A stretch of 64,000 bases of DNA from assembly GCF_000153225.1 (NCBI RefSeq), contig NZ_CH724148.1, positions 2,310,611 to 2,374,610 on the forward strand. Reading direction: 5' to 3'. This document shows, piece by piece, positions 45,017 through 55,470 of this stretch. Position 1 is the first letter of the stretch; every line of letters starts with the position of its first letter. The DNA is from Polaribacter irgensii 23-P (GTDB lineage: Bacteria; Bacteroidota; Bacteroidia; Flavobacteriales; Flavobacteriaceae). The position numbers were made by a program, and so were the translations under genes. The notes under the pieces were generated by a model. The model did no database searches, was not told the origin of the DNA, and saw only the letters and a program-made list of their open reading frames with translations.

Positions 45017-45223
45017 CTAGCCCCAATCGGAGTCTTCTAATGTGAAAATTTCACTGATTTCAACTGTGAAAATTTGAGCTAATCTCAACGCTAAAACTGT
45101 TGACGGAACATATTTTCCCAATTCCATGGCATTAATTGTTTGCCTACTCACTTTCGCCAAAACAGCGAGTTCAGCCTGCGTAATATTTTTTTTTGCTCTT
45201 TCTACTTTAATCGTATTCTTCAT
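45017..45223 (-). CDS. Small XRE-family HTH regulator
   Basis: 68 aa, a single helix-turn-helix domain of the YozG/Cro type: VERAKKNITQAELAVLAKVSRQTINAMELGKYVPSTVLALRLAQIF, ending in an acidic tail. It lies 12 bp downstream of a membrane protein gene and is probably co-transcribed with it. Small XRE regulators paired with multi-helix membrane proteins are common in Bacteroidota and Firmicutes, where the pair is autoregulated. Confidence 0.9.
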   Translation of the reverse strand: MKNTIKVERAKKNITQAELAVLAKVSRQTINAMELGKYVPSTVLALRLAQIFTVEISEIFTLEDSDWG

Positions 45224-45235
45224 AATAGGTTCCTT

Positions 45236-45694
45236 TTAAAGTTTAGAAATTTGCCAATTAAATCTAATAATAAAAAACAATAAAACGGTGAACATATTAA
45301 ATATCATTACCCATAGGAAGGAAAAATCAAAAATAAATAAAAACGAAAATAAAAGAATTCCATAATTTACATACACAGCCCAAACTAAAGACTCTAATCT
45401 GATCTTAGAAATATATTCGTCTTCTAATTTTTCTTTAGAAAACGCAACAAATAATGAACTGATAATAATTAAAATTCCGAAGATCTCGTTAAGTATATTG
45501 TTATTGACAAATCCAAACAATCCTTTACTACTTGAAAATTCAAAGTCGTCTATAAATACAGTGGGAAGATTAACATCTAAGAAGATTGGCTCATATTCAA
45601 GTATAAGCACAGCCAATCCTAAAATCAATGAGGGAAAAAGTATAAACCAACCTATTTTTTTAAACTTGTTCGGGAATAAATAATTTATTTTCAT
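45236..45694 (-). CDS. Four-helix membrane protein paired with XRE regulator
   Basis: 152 aa with about four transmembrane helices (about residues 13-33, 63-84, 102-122, 124-146). It has no recognised domain but the familiar layout of membrane partners of small XRE regulators (SKEKLEDEYISKIRLESLVWAVYVNYG, the conserved loop with E-D-E-x-I-x-x-I-R). First gene of a two-gene minus-strand operon. Confidence 0.78.
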   Translation of the reverse strand: MKINYLFPNKFKKIGWFILFPSLILGLAVLILEYEPIFLDVNLPTVFIDDFEFSSSKGLFGFVNNNILNEIFGILIIISSLFVAFSKEKLEDEYISKIRLESLVWAVYVNYGILLFSFLFIFDFSFLWVMIFNMFTVLLFFIIRFNWQISKL

Positions 45695-45923
45695 ATTATA
45701 CTATTTTAATTTGAATCAAATGTAAATCAAATTAAATTACAAGACAAATTTACTTTACATTTAGTATGATAAACCATACTATAACAAATACAACGATCAC
45801 TTTTAATATATTGATTAGTACCCTCCTATTTAACAAATGTCTTTTCGCTAAAATGTTTGTAAACTTTCTATTCAATTATTATTTATTAACTTTAGTATCT
45901 AGAGTACCCCAGCAAATACAGAA

Positions 45924-46512
45924 ATGTTTGCAGAAATACAAAAAATATAAAAGAGAGATTAATTAAAGATACGTATGAGCTTATTTTAAAAGAGATACAA
46001 ACAGTTCTTACTATTTCATATCTACTTATTGTTGGAATTGGTATGCTTTTTACGCAGCAAAAATACTCAGAATTCGGAATAAATATTTTTGAGTATGCAG
46101 CTATTTTTGAGTTTTTAATTGCTCCTTTTTCGGATTTTAAAATATTGTTATTTTCCACAATTACCATAACAGCCGTTTTACTTTTATGTAAACTTGACGA
46201 TGCGTGGAGAAGAAAATATCCAAAAACATATTCAAAAATAAATTTCAGTTTTGATAAAAAAACTGGTTCCGTATCTATCGCTATTTTTTAATTGCCTTTA
46301 CGTTTATTTACTATCTGTACTTTTCTACTAATTTTTACGTAAAATTTACAAAAAATGAAATTCTTGGAAATTCAAAGACAAACATAATATATTCTGACAA
46401 TAAACATATAAATAGAGTCCTCATTGGAAAAACCAAAGACATCCTCTTTTTACTACAAAAAGAGAAAGTAAAAGCCACTCCAATCAATTCGAACGTAAAA
46501 AGTTTGAGATAA
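45924..46512 (+). pseudogene. Frameshifted small membrane protein
   Basis: A protein of about 195 aa can be read by joining three frames: MFAEIQKI (from ATG 45924), KERLIKDTYELILKEIQTVL...WRRKYPKTYSKINFSFDKK to GSVSIAIF (ends at stop 46289-46291), and IAFTFIYYLYFSTNFYVKF...NSNVKSLR (ends 46512). The breaks lie in an A/T run near 45945 and in the T6 run at 46284-46289. It has three likely membrane helices and a soluble C-terminus. No family is recognised. Confidence 0.6.
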
Positions 46513-47095
46513 AATAAAGTACCACTTTAATATCTTATTTCAAACGCCCTTGCACGGCATATTGCAGAATGTCGATACGTGCTACTTGATACAATTCACT
46601 GCTTAAAACAAGAGTGAAACACAAACAAAAAAATTCTGCGCAATGCCTAACTTTACTTTTAATACGACTCACTACTTTCCGTTTTCCAACAAACCATTGC
46701 ATTTTAAATTTAAACTTAACGCGCATCTATATTGGTGCATTATAAATCTCAATCCGTTTTGCGGCCTTCATTTGACTGAAGAGAAAGAAAACCCTGCTAT
46801 CCCATTGTTCCTTAGAGTCGAAACAAATTAACTTTTAGTTGCTTACGTAAATAGTGGGATGCATCGCACCCCAAAACAAACAAGACAATTAGAAGGGCTA
46901 TCGAAAGATTGACAGCTAGCACTTTAAAAATTTTTACAGAAGCATATTTGAACTAAAATAACGACCAAGGCAGCACAAAATTAATCGCTTTATGCTGACT
47001 TACATACAATCGTCTTTTTAATTCTTCTGTCTGTAATTTATTGACTAAATTTAAAAACTAATAAGAGTATCTACTCTTGTACCGTATATTTAAAA
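46513..47095. other. Gene-free stretch with a faint cassette-repeat relic
   Basis: No gene. About 46975-47085 reads AGCACAAAATTAATCGC, TGACTTACATACAATCG, CTGTCTGTAATTTATTGAC, resembling the left and middle parts of the cassette repeat without its ends. Confidence 0.35.
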
Positions 47096-47482
47096 ATGAA
47101 AATCGCATTCAGAAAAAGCCATTTAAACAAACAGTTATTTTATGCAGTCCTATTTACCTTAACTGGATCATTAACATTTAATAGCGAACAACATTTATGG
47201 CATGCTCTCTTTTCTATTATATTGCCGCTACTTTCTGTAGCAAAATATTTTTTAATGAAGCACTATAAATATTTGACGGTTGATAAAGACCACCTAAAAA
47301 TTAATGATATCGTTGGAAAACAAGTAAAAATATCTGAAATCAATCAGATTGAAAAATATGCAGGAAAATATATTCTGAAAACGAATGGAAAAAAGATATC
47401 TATCGATACACATATTATTGAAAAAAAAGCACTCATTGAGTTAAATATAGCACTAGAAAGTCTAAGCATAGAGTGGGTTTAG
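47096..47482 (+). CDS. Small membrane protein with PH-like domain
   Basis: 128 aa. Two hydrophobic segments (about 14-32 and 36-55) are followed by a soluble beta-rich part (YKYLTVDKDHLKINDIVGKQVKISEINQIEKYAGKYILKTNGKKISID) with the look of bacterial PH (bPH2-like) or EbsA domains. Many flavobacteria encode such stand-alone proteins of unknown role. It lies 165 bp upstream of the substrate-binding-like gene. Confidence 0.68.
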   Translation: MKIAFRKSHLNKQLFYAVLFTLTGSLTFNSEQHLWHALFSIILPLLSVAKYFLMKHYKYLTVDKDHLKINDIVGKQVKISEINQIEKYAGKYILKTNGKKISIDTHIIEKKALIELNIALESLSIEWV

Positions 47483-47647
47483 AAAAGTCATAGCATACTC
47501 CGAGGCGAACTAAAAGATAAATTTTTAAATATTTTCAAAGTTACAATTTCAATATCTATTGGAATTTTTAGATAGAATTCCTAAGTTCCTCAGAAAGCGA
47601 ATGCTTTACAAAGACGTTGACAATCATTTAATAAAACAAGTGTACAC

Positions 47648-48562
47648 ATGAAAACATTAAAAATAGCATTGGACTGGACCCCAAATATTAATCATATTGG
47701 AATATTTGTAGCGAAAGAATTGGGATTTTATAAAGAGAATGGAATTGACATTGAAATTTTAAACCCGCTTGAAGATGCGTATAAAAGAACTCCAGGAAAA
47801 AAACTAGAATTGGGTTTTGCCGATTTTGCCATTGCACCTTTTGAGACTGTCATTAGCCTAAATAACAAAACAAATGTTGTAGACGCAATCGCTGTATACA
47901 CCATTTTACAAGAGGACATTAGTAGTATTGCCTCACTAAAATCGTCAAATTTAGATTCTCCAAATCTCTTAGATAAAAAAATATATGCTTCATACAATGC
48001 GAGATACGAAGATCACATTGTCAAAGAAATGGTTAAAAATGACGGTGGGACTGGCAATATGAAAATAGTATACCCCGAAAAGCTAGGGATCTGGAACACA
48101 CTGCTTGAAGGTACGGCAGATGCAACATGGATCTTTGACAATTGGGAAGGAGTGGAAGCGGAAACTAAAAAAATTGCTTTAAACAAATTTTCTATGGCTG
48201 AATTTGGAATTCCCTATTGTTACTCCCCTGTGATCATTGCAAGAAAAAATTTACGAATCACCAATCAAAAAGAATATGCTCTTTTTATCAAGGCGACTCA
48301 AAAAGGGTATCTCTATATTGCAGGAAATAAATCTAAATCTTTAAGCATCCTAAAAAAATATCTAACAGATTCTGACAAAGAAAATATTGACATTCAGGCT
48401 TCGATTGACTTCACCACTCCCTATTTTGGCAACGAGACAACATGTGGGTTTATGAAACCCGAGAGAATTACTGCCTTTTTAAAATGGCTTGTTGACCACA
48501 AGCTTGAAAACCAAAAAATCATGTTACAGCAATTGTTTACAAATGACCTATTAAATAAATAG
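47648..48562 (+). CDS. NMT1/THI5-like substrate-binding-fold protein without signal peptide
   Basis: 304 aa with the SsuA/THI5 periplasmic-binding fold: LKIALDWTPNINHIGIFVAKELGFYKENGIDIEI at the N-terminus, LELGFADFAIAPFETVI, and DATWIFDNWEGVEAE in the middle. There is no signal peptide or lipobox, so it is cytosolic unless secreted by other means, and no ABC permease or ATPase neighbours it. The bacterial THI5-like pattern suggests binding of a pyrimidine or thiamine-related ligand. The suicidal His and CCCFC iron site of yeast THI5 is not evident. Confidence 0.75.
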   Translation: MKTLKIALDWTPNINHIGIFVAKELGFYKENGIDIEILNPLEDAYKRTPGKKLELGFADFAIAPFETVISLNNKTNVVDAIAVYTILQEDISSIASLKSSNLDSPNLLDKKIYASYNARYEDHIVKEMVKNDGGTGNMKIVYPEKLGIWNTLLEGTADATWIFDNWEGVEAETKKIALNKFSMAEFGIPYCYSPVIIARKNLRITNQKEYALFIKATQKGYLYIAGNKSKSLSILKKYLTDSDKENIDIQASIDFTTPYFGNETTCGFMKPERITAFLKWLVDHKLENQKIMLQQLFTNDLLNK

Positions 48563-48795
48563 TAAATACAAACTGAAATTATAGATAATACTTCCTACCC
48601 AAAAAAAACTAGCATTTGTGCACGACATATGTTAGAAGAGTGATAAAAAAAGTCACAAACCCTTTCTGTGTTACCGCTATCGCTTTAGTTCAATGCCAAT
48701 TCTAAAACTCGAAAAATCGATGTGTATTTTTAAGAAAATAACAAAACTATTTGACTTGCGGTTTTTAAGATCTTCTTTTCTAAGTGCCCTCTAAG

Positions 48796-49161
48796 CTACT
48801 CTTGAATCCTTAACAATTCTTTGTTTTTTATTGCTTGATGAACATCCACAGTAACATATTTATAGCTATTAAAAAATTTCTTCGGTTTGCTCAGTTTTAT
48901 GGTTGCCACATGTTTTCCATTATTTTTCTCTTCGATCGCAATTATCACAACTTTTTCACCTCTAATATTTTTATAGTTGGCAATACCTCCTTTTTTTATG
49001 ATAAAATTCGCTCTTGGAAAATTAATATACTTGTACTTATTATACTTAACTGTACCAATTAAAAAAACATCACCCACATTAAAATTTGATGCAGCACTTT
49101 GAGAATACATAAAAGCGGTAATAAAAAATAGTAAGACTGAATTTAAAATGTTATTTTTCAT
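48796..49161 (-). CDS. Small secreted protein, unknown
   Basis: 121 aa. A signal peptide (MKNNILNSVLLFFITAFMYSQ) is followed by a small beta-rich domain (GDVFLIGTVKYNKYKYINFPRANFIIKKGGI, VVIIAIEEKNNGKHVATIKLSK). There are no Cys residues and no recognised family. It stands alone on the minus strand between THI5-like and pyrC regions. Confidence 0.62.
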   Translation of the reverse strand: MKNNILNSVLLFFITAFMYSQSAASNFNVGDVFLIGTVKYNKYKYINFPRANFIIKKGGIANYKNIRGEKVVIIAIEEKNNGKHVATIKLSKPKKFFNSYKYVTVDVHQAIKNKELLRIQE

Positions 49162-50494
49162 AAGAGTTGTATTTAAAGTTAATAGGAATCAAATATAAAT
49201 AAAAGACAAATACAAAAAACATTCTCTATGCCTGTGTATTCTTAATGACCAGTAAAGAGTGCTCTCGTAAAGCTCGGTCCCATGTACCTTCCTGATCTTT
49301 TCAACTACTAAATTAATTTTTTAAGTATTGAAAACAAGAAATAAAGACACTCCCATTAATTAGAAAAATAAAGGGCTATTTAGAGTCAAGATTCGTGCTT
49401 GCCAAAGAAGAGATGGAGGTATTCGAAGGCTACATAATTCATAAGAAAAAATCAAAAAAGGGACTATTTTATCAAAGCAAACAACCCTGCTGAAAGAAGT
49501 CGCCTTTGTCATTTTTAAGATGTTTAAATGCGACTATGAAGCATCATCAGAAAAGAAATTCGCTATTATTTGACTTGCTTTAAGGAGTTTGCAAGCAACC
49601 TACTTTCCTATTATGCGAAACCAAAACTTTAAAGAATATGTGAATTTTAACAAAAATTGAGCTGCGTGCTACTTTACAGATGAAATTTTAAAAATTAAAA
49701 ATTTGAGTACCTATTGGATTCGATCTTTCAAGTCTGTTGCTGAACAAAGATATATTAAAAAAGAGCTGCTAAAAATAGCCATGATATTTACAGCTGTATT
49801 TGTAGAAATCATGGAAGAAGTAATTTATAAAATATAGAGTGTGGATGATCTACACACGCGGTTTTTCTATTTTAGTTCAAGTTCTATTGTAAGGTTTCAC
49901 TTTCGGAATTATGCATCCTTCCAGTTTCAGAGCGCAGTTTAGCACCTTGCATCGTTATCTAAAGCGCCATAACAGCACTGATAGAATCTCGTTTATTGCT
50001 TGCTACAAAAAATAATAAAAAGGGTATTGGTAATAAAACCTGTGCATGCGCTCCATCGAGAATAAATTATGACCTGAGCATTGTCCAAAGCGCAGATCAA
50101 AATGTAAAAAAGCTCAAGCAAAATCAAAATATAAATTAAATACATCATTTGTTATTACCAGTTCATCTAAAAAAATTTGAGCACATTGCAAAAGAGCAGG
50201 AAACTGTTTTAACATCAAAAAGGAATTGTAACTGCAAGAAAAACTACGTTAATAATAAATTTAAAAATGAGATTTATCCAAAGGAAAAACTAAATTTTCA
50301 AAAAACTAGGAGAGACCAATACTGCGTAACATGAATATATTTTACCGCTAATTTTAACCATGCACTAAAATGCTCACAGCCTTTTTATTTAGGGTTTTAT
50401 TTAGTAAATTGTTCTCTGAAAACCGGTAACTAATTTAAAAAAATACTGCTCACAGCAATTCGAGAGCTCGCGAATATCGATAGAAAAGGAAACC
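49162..50494. other. 1.3-kb gene-free stretch
   Basis: A degraded frame near 49600-49838 (YFTDEILKIKNLSTYWIRSF, then KKELLKIAMIFTAVFVEIMEE) may be the tail of a lost gene. No other element is seen. The last 100 bp should hold the pyrC promoter, but no clear TTG-N20-TAnnTTTG match was found. Confidence 0.4.
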
Positions 50495-51853
50495 ATGAAC
50501 GAAAAAATTTTAATAAAAAACGCAACGATTGTCAATGAAGGGAAATCCTTTACTGCAGACGTACTTTTAGCGGACGGACGCATTGCGAAAATAGGAACTA
50601 TTGCCACTGAATCAAATTACAAAGTAATTGATGGTAAAGGCAAACATCTATTCCCAGGGATTATTGACGGACAAGTGCATTTTAGAGATCCAGGACTTAC
50701 ACACAAAGGAGATCTATATACCGAAAGTAAAGCTGCTATTGCAGGAGGTACTACTTCTTTCATTGACATGCCGAATACCGTCCCCAATATACTAACTGTT
50801 GAGAGCCTGAAAGAAAAGTATGAAATTGCTTCCAAAAAATCTTTAGCCAACTATTCGTTTTTTCTTGGTGTGAATGGAGACAATATTGACGCAGTTATCG
50901 CCATGGATACAAGCAAATTTATTGGAGTTTCCGACGACGGATTGTACTTTACCAAAAAAGGAAACTTGCTAGCTGACAGTCCAGAAAAAATGGAAAAACT
51001 ATTTTCAAACTGTAAATCTATTATTGCTATTCATTCTGAAAAAGAGGAGATCGTTGAAAAAAACGAGGAAGCCTTTAGAGAAAAATATGGCGATGCGATT
51101 CCCGCAAAGTTCCATCCAATGATTAGAAGTACTGAAGGCTGTTATCAGGCCACGAAGCGTGCAATTGAAATTGCCAAAAAACACGACGCTCGACTGCATA
51201 TTTTGCATTTAACAACAGCTGCCGAAACACACTTATTCCGAAATGATATTCCACTGCAAGAAAAAAAAATAACTACGGAAGTATCAGTACATCACCTGTG
51301 GTTCTCAGACAAAGACTATGAACGATTAGGCATGCGAATTAAATGGAATCCTGCCATAAAAACAGAACAAGACAAAGCGGGCTTATTAAAGGCCTTACTT
51401 GACGACAGAATAGATCTGATCACTACAGACCACGCACCGCACACTTTAGAGGAAAAGGAACAACCCTACTTTCAATCAATGTCAGGAGCTCCCATGGTGC
51501 AACATTCACTCAATTGCATGTTAGAGTTTTACAAACAGGGTCTTATCTCACTAGAAAAAATAATTGAAAAAATGTGTCACAATCCTGCCATTCTCTACGG
51601 AATGGTCAGTAGAGGATTCATCAGAGAAGGATACTACGCAGATTTAACTTTGGTGGACTTGAACAGTACATGGACTGTAACCAAAGAGAATCTTTTATAC
51701 AAATGTGGTTGGTCTCCCTTGGAAGGAACACTTTTTCAAACAGAAATAAAACAAACCTTCGTAAACGGGAATTTAGTCTTCGACGCTGGCCACTGGAATG
51801 AAGAGAAAAAAGGACTGGCCATCGATTTTAATTCAGAAGACACCATACATTAG
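50495..51853 (+). CDS. pyrC: Dihydroorotase
   Basis: 452 aa. Catalyses the reversible cyclisation of carbamoyl aspartate to dihydroorotate in pyrimidine synthesis. Amidohydrolase barrel with IDGQVHFRDPGLTHKGDLYTE (first metal motif), HILHLTTAAE (metal His) and ITTDHAPHT (catalytic Asp). The first motif reads QVH instead of the usual HxH, so one metal-ligand His is Gln, as I recall from several Bacteroidota dihydroorotases. ATG 50495 gives the normal N-terminus. The next gene (DUF6671) follows after 6 bp. Confidence 0.9.
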   Translation: MNEKILIKNATIVNEGKSFTADVLLADGRIAKIGTIATESNYKVIDGKGKHLFPGIIDGQVHFRDPGLTHKGDLYTESKAAIAGGTTSFIDMPNTVPNILTVESLKEKYEIASKKSLANYSFFLGVNGDNIDAVIAMDTSKFIGVSDDGLYFTKKGNLLADSPEKMEKLFSNCKSIIAIHSEKEEIVEKNEEAFREKYGDAIPAKFHPMIRSTEGCYQATKRAIEIAKKHDARLHILHLTTAAETHLFRNDIPLQEKKITTEVSVHHLWFSDKDYERLGMRIKWNPAIKTEQDKAGLLKALLDDRIDLITTDHAPHTLEEKEQPYFQSMSGAPMVQHSLNCMLEFYKQGLISLEKIIEKMCHNPAILYGMVSRGFIREGYYADLTLVDLNSTWTVTKENLLYKCGWSPLEGTLFQTEIKQTFVNGNLVFDAGHWNEEKKGLAIDFNSEDTIH

Positions 51854-51859
51854 CGCGTT

Positions 51860-52696
51860 ATGTTTAAAGGTAGAAACTTAGTAATTGCTACAAAACACGA
51901 AAAAGAAAAGGTGATTGCACCTATTTTAGAGCAGGAGTTAGGCGTTGTTTGTTTTGTGAAAAAAGGTTTTGATACAGATATTCTTGGAACTTTTACAGGA
52001 GAAATTGAAAGAGAGCTAGACCCAATAGCCGCCGTAAGAAAAAAATGTTTAATGGCAATGGAAGCGAGTAACTGTGATTTAGGAATCGCAAGCGAAGGAT
52101 CTTTTGGTCCCCATCCCTCCCTCTTTTTTGCAAGCGCTGACGATGAATTTTTAATCTTTATTGATGCAAAAAATAACTTGGAGATTATTGTAAGAGAACT
52201 CAGCACAGCAACTAATTTTAACGGAGGTGACATTCTAAACGAGCAAGAACTTTTAAACTTTGCCGACGCTATAAAATTCCCTTCGCACGGAATAATACTG
52301 CGTCCATCAAAAACAAATAATCAACATATTATTAAGGGTATTGCAAGCTTAGAAGAATTAAAAAAAGCATTCAATGTAATGCTTAAGAAATTCAACATGG
52401 TATATGTAGAAACGGATATGAGAGCCATGTTCAACCCGAGCAGAATGGCCGTAATCAAAAATGCGACTAAAAAGTTAGCCACTAAAATAAACACACACTG
52501 CCCACAATGCAATATTCCTGGTTTTGGAGTTACCGGTGCAAAAAAGGGTTTGGAATGTAGTTTGTGTGGTGCCCCCACAAATTCCACCTTGTGTTATATA
52601 TATAGTTGTCAAAAATGCCATTTCGAAAAAGAAGAATTATATCCACATAAAAAAATATTTGAAGAACCCATGTATTGTGATTTTTGTAACCCTTAA
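51860..52696 (+). CDS. DUF6671 protein with C-terminal zinc ribbon
   Basis: 278 aa. The N-terminal part (about 1-200) has the DUF6671 pattern GRNLVIATKHEKEKVIAPILE, AVRKKCLMAMEASNCDLGIASEGSFGPHP and NFNGGDI. The C-terminal 80 residues hold several Cys pairs (HCPQCNIPGF, LECSLCGAPT, YSCQKCHFEKE, YCDFCNP), a double zinc ribbon. It is cytosolic. It follows pyrC by 6 bp and is probably co-transcribed with it; the function is unknown. Confidence 0.82.
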   Translation: MFKGRNLVIATKHEKEKVIAPILEQELGVVCFVKKGFDTDILGTFTGEIERELDPIAAVRKKCLMAMEASNCDLGIASEGSFGPHPSLFFASADDEFLIFIDAKNNLEIIVRELSTATNFNGGDILNEQELLNFADAIKFPSHGIILRPSKTNNQHIIKGIASLEELKKAFNVMLKKFNMVYVETDMRAMFNPSRMAVIKNATKKLATKINTHCPQCNIPGFGVTGAKKGLECSLCGAPTNSTLCYIYSCQKCHFEKEELYPHKKIFEEPMYCDFCNP

Positions 52697-52892
52697 TTAA
52701 TGTACTCAAGTACAAACTGATATTTACTTGAAAAACCACTTTTCAAATTATGATGCACTGGAAAAAGCATGCATCCATTGTCTATTCGGTTTTTGTATTT
52801 TACAGTATTCTTATAAATCGAACTCCGAAACAACAGGAAAAACAAGCATCCTAAAAAAGTGCTCATAAACGTGAGCATGTCCTATAAAAAAC

Positions 52893-53291
52893 ATGAAAGA
52901 GATTGATAAAATAGCATTTATTGAAATCAAAGAAGGGAAAATCTTAAGCACAAAATCCAAAGGAAAAAATAAATATTATATCCCTGGAGGAAAACGTGAA
53001 CTTGGAGAAAGTGACGAACGAACGCTAATCCGGGAAATATCTGAAGAGCTGAGCGTAGACATAGTGCCTAACACTGCAACATATGTTGGAACTTTTTCTG
53101 CTCAATCTGACGGATCAACAGAAGGAATACATGTACTTATGACCTGCTACAGAGCGAAATATTCTGGCAATTTAAAAGCAAATAATGAAATTGAAGAGAT
53201 AAGATGGTTAGATTATAACGACCTTGAAATTATTTCTGAAGTGGACAAAAAAATATTCTCATTCTTGAAACAAAAAGGAGAACTAAAATAA
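52893..53291 (+). CDS. Nudix hydrolase
   Basis: 132 aa, single Nudix domain. The Nudix box G-x5-E-x7-R-E-U-x-E-E is seen as GGKRELGESDERTLIREISEEL (about residues 33-54). Such enzymes hydrolyse nucleoside diphosphates linked to other groups. IEEIRWLDYNDL near the C-terminus is typical of NUDIX proteins of the MutT/ADP-ribose group. It stands alone. Confidence 0.9.
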   Translation: MKEIDKIAFIEIKEGKILSTKSKGKNKYYIPGGKRELGESDERTLIREISEELSVDIVPNTATYVGTFSAQSDGSTEGIHVLMTCYRAKYSGNLKANNEIEEIRWLDYNDLEIISEVDKKIFSFLKQKGELK

Positions 53292-53894
53292 AAACGAAAC
53301 TTGATTAAACCAATTGTAAACTACTTTCGAAACTCCTCTTGAGCAATTAACATTCTTTAATTGGTATTCCTCTGCAGTAAAAAAGACACCGCTCTTTTAA
53401 GTACAGCAAAAGAAGCAGATGTACTACTAAAATTAATTATTCGTTTTTGAGTAATTTAAACCCCACTCCTTTCCGCACCCGCATTCGTGTTCTCAAGAAT
53501 AAGTGCAGCATTTAAAATAGCTGACTTTTGCTAAAAAAAATAAGTTCTAAAATTAGAGATGTGAAAGAAACAAAACATTTAACAGCAACTAATACATCCT
53601 AATCTTTTAACCCTATTGGTGAAATTATAAACAGTAAAGGTGCATTCGTATTTCATTTTTAAATTCAAAACTTGATTATACTATCTAAAAAATGGCGGTA
53701 GATAAGAAACCATATCTTTGTGCACTTATCTAAAAAAAATCATGTTCAAGAGCGTATCACAAAATAATTAGTTTACAAAAAAGAAAGAGTAGCGCTGATA
53801 AAGTTTCTAAAATTAGAGATAGCTTGAAAAGCCAAAAGAATTAGTGATCTCGCTTTCATAAAAGGATGCATACCAAAACAACAAACTATAAAAA
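53292..53894. other. Gene-free stretch with a short direct repeat
   Basis: TCTAAAATTAGAGAT occurs twice, near 53547 and near 53807, both times upstream of the next gene. Otherwise nothing is seen. Confidence 0.35.
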
Positions 53895-54770
53895 ATGCAA
53901 ATAACAAAACTTAGTGCAGAAAGTATTTTACCCCTTACCTGTTCCCGCTCTGGAACCTGCTGTTTTGGTAAAGCGGTGCTGCTAAATCCCTGGGAACTCA
54001 TGCGATTGGGTCGAGAAAAAAAAATAACGGCAAAAGTCTTTCGTGATCTTTACTGCGAATTTGGAGGCATACAATTGCGTTTTGACGGAGCAGCAGATAA
54101 AAAAGGGCAAAAAGCGTGCAGTCAATACGACGAAAGTAGCGGCTGCAGCGTGCACCTCGGGCGCCCATCAGCTTGTCGCTTGTACCCCTTAGGGAGGCAA
54201 ATCCAATTTGAAAAAGCAACGTATATGTTCGAAGGGGAAATATTTCCTTGCCTAACTGATTGTGCTGAAGTTTTAGAACTGCCCAAGCTCAGTGTTGGTG
54301 ATTATCTTAAAGGCCAAGCTGCTGCGCCCTTCGAAAAGTCACAAGACCACTATTTAACTGTCATGCAAAACATCGCTGACATCGCTTTTGAACTTCTTTT
54401 AGATTCCGGATTAGCTGCTTCAGGAGACACAAAAACAATAGGCCTGTGGCGCATATTAGGCATCGAATCTCCCGAAATGTTAGCAGTCAGAATCGGACAA
54501 GAATGGATGGACTGCCTGATGATACCAAAAATTAACAATACCTTTGAAAATCCAGAAGTTTTTATTCAAAAACACAACGATCTGTTATTGATCAAAGCAA
54601 AAGAACAATTTGAGAATATACAAACGCTACAAGAGCTTCATGAAGCCGCTGTTTTAATGTTTGCCATTGCGTTGCACTTGTCGAGAGGATTGGGAGCAGA
54701 TACCAGAGGAATTTCAGAACATTGGATCGCGACAGCAATACAACATGGCGCTAAAGAATTAGAAGAATGA
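53895..54770 (+). CDS. YkgJ-family cysteine-cluster protein
   Basis: 291 aa, cytosolic. The zinc/iron-chelating domain occupies the first 125 residues with the family cysteine spacing: LTCSRSGTCCFGKAV, KACSQYDESSGCSVHLGRPSACRLYPL and FPCLTDC. YkgJ-like proteins (also called YcgN/Flagellin-N-methylase-like) bind metal or FeS clusters; their function is unclear. The remaining 165 residues are helical. Single gene with no obvious operon partner. Confidence 0.85.
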   Translation: MQITKLSAESILPLTCSRSGTCCFGKAVLLNPWELMRLGREKKITAKVFRDLYCEFGGIQLRFDGAADKKGQKACSQYDESSGCSVHLGRPSACRLYPLGRQIQFEKATYMFEGEIFPCLTDCAEVLELPKLSVGDYLKGQAAAPFEKSQDHYLTVMQNIADIAFELLLDSGLAASGDTKTIGLWRILGIESPEMLAVRIGQEWMDCLMIPKINNTFENPEVFIQKHNDLLLIKAKEQFENIQTLQELHEAAVLMFAIALHLSRGLGADTRGISEHWIATAIQHGAKELEE

Positions 54771-55470
54771 AGCTGTTGTGAACGACTTAAAACAAAACAC
54801 AAAGAGTCACTCATTTTTAAAAAAACGTCAAAACAAAAATGAAAAAATAATGCTTGAAATCAAAAGAATAGATTCAAAGAATTACGAATTTAAATACCTA
54901 GTAATAGGCTTAAATTTAATTCTCGTAAAAAAAATGGGATTGGGCATTTACCGGCTAAATGCATTGCTATTTTAAATTAAGATATGCTGTTTTCGTTTTT
55001 AAAGATGTTAAACCAATCGAATCCAGTGCGATAAAGACATGCAGGTCTGCAGCAACGGAAATCAAACACCTGTATATTTCCTCAGAAATAAGAAGTCAAC
55101 GGATTGAAGAAAAAATACTCTTTGCATTAGAAAATTAATCTCAAACCTTAGGGAAAGATTCCAGTTTGCTTTTTATGAGGTCAAAGCGTCTAGAAGCAAG
55201 CGAACAATATGAAAGGAATAGAGAATAGTCGATTCCGCAATATGAATAATAAAAAGACCTTCCAAATAGTTTTTATTTGCCACAAAAAAAGGAGACCCTT
55301 AGATTGTTTTTAAAGTTCCTAAGATAAGTATACGTCGCGCATTTAAATACAGATCTTAAATACCAAACACAGCTAGCCGCAAGGAATGCACGAAAGCGGA
55401 ACAAATCCAACGAGAATACTTTAAAAAAATCTAATTATTGTACCTTTGAACTCCCTATAAAAGTAAACTT
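54771..55470. other. Gene-free stretch
   Basis: A basic 65-aa frame at 54778-54975 has no known relatives and is not supported. Nothing else is recognisable. Confidence 0.35.

Noticed and set aside
54778..54975. 65-aa basic frame as a gene
   Set aside because: Low-complexity lysine-rich translation without a recognisable fold or neighbours.
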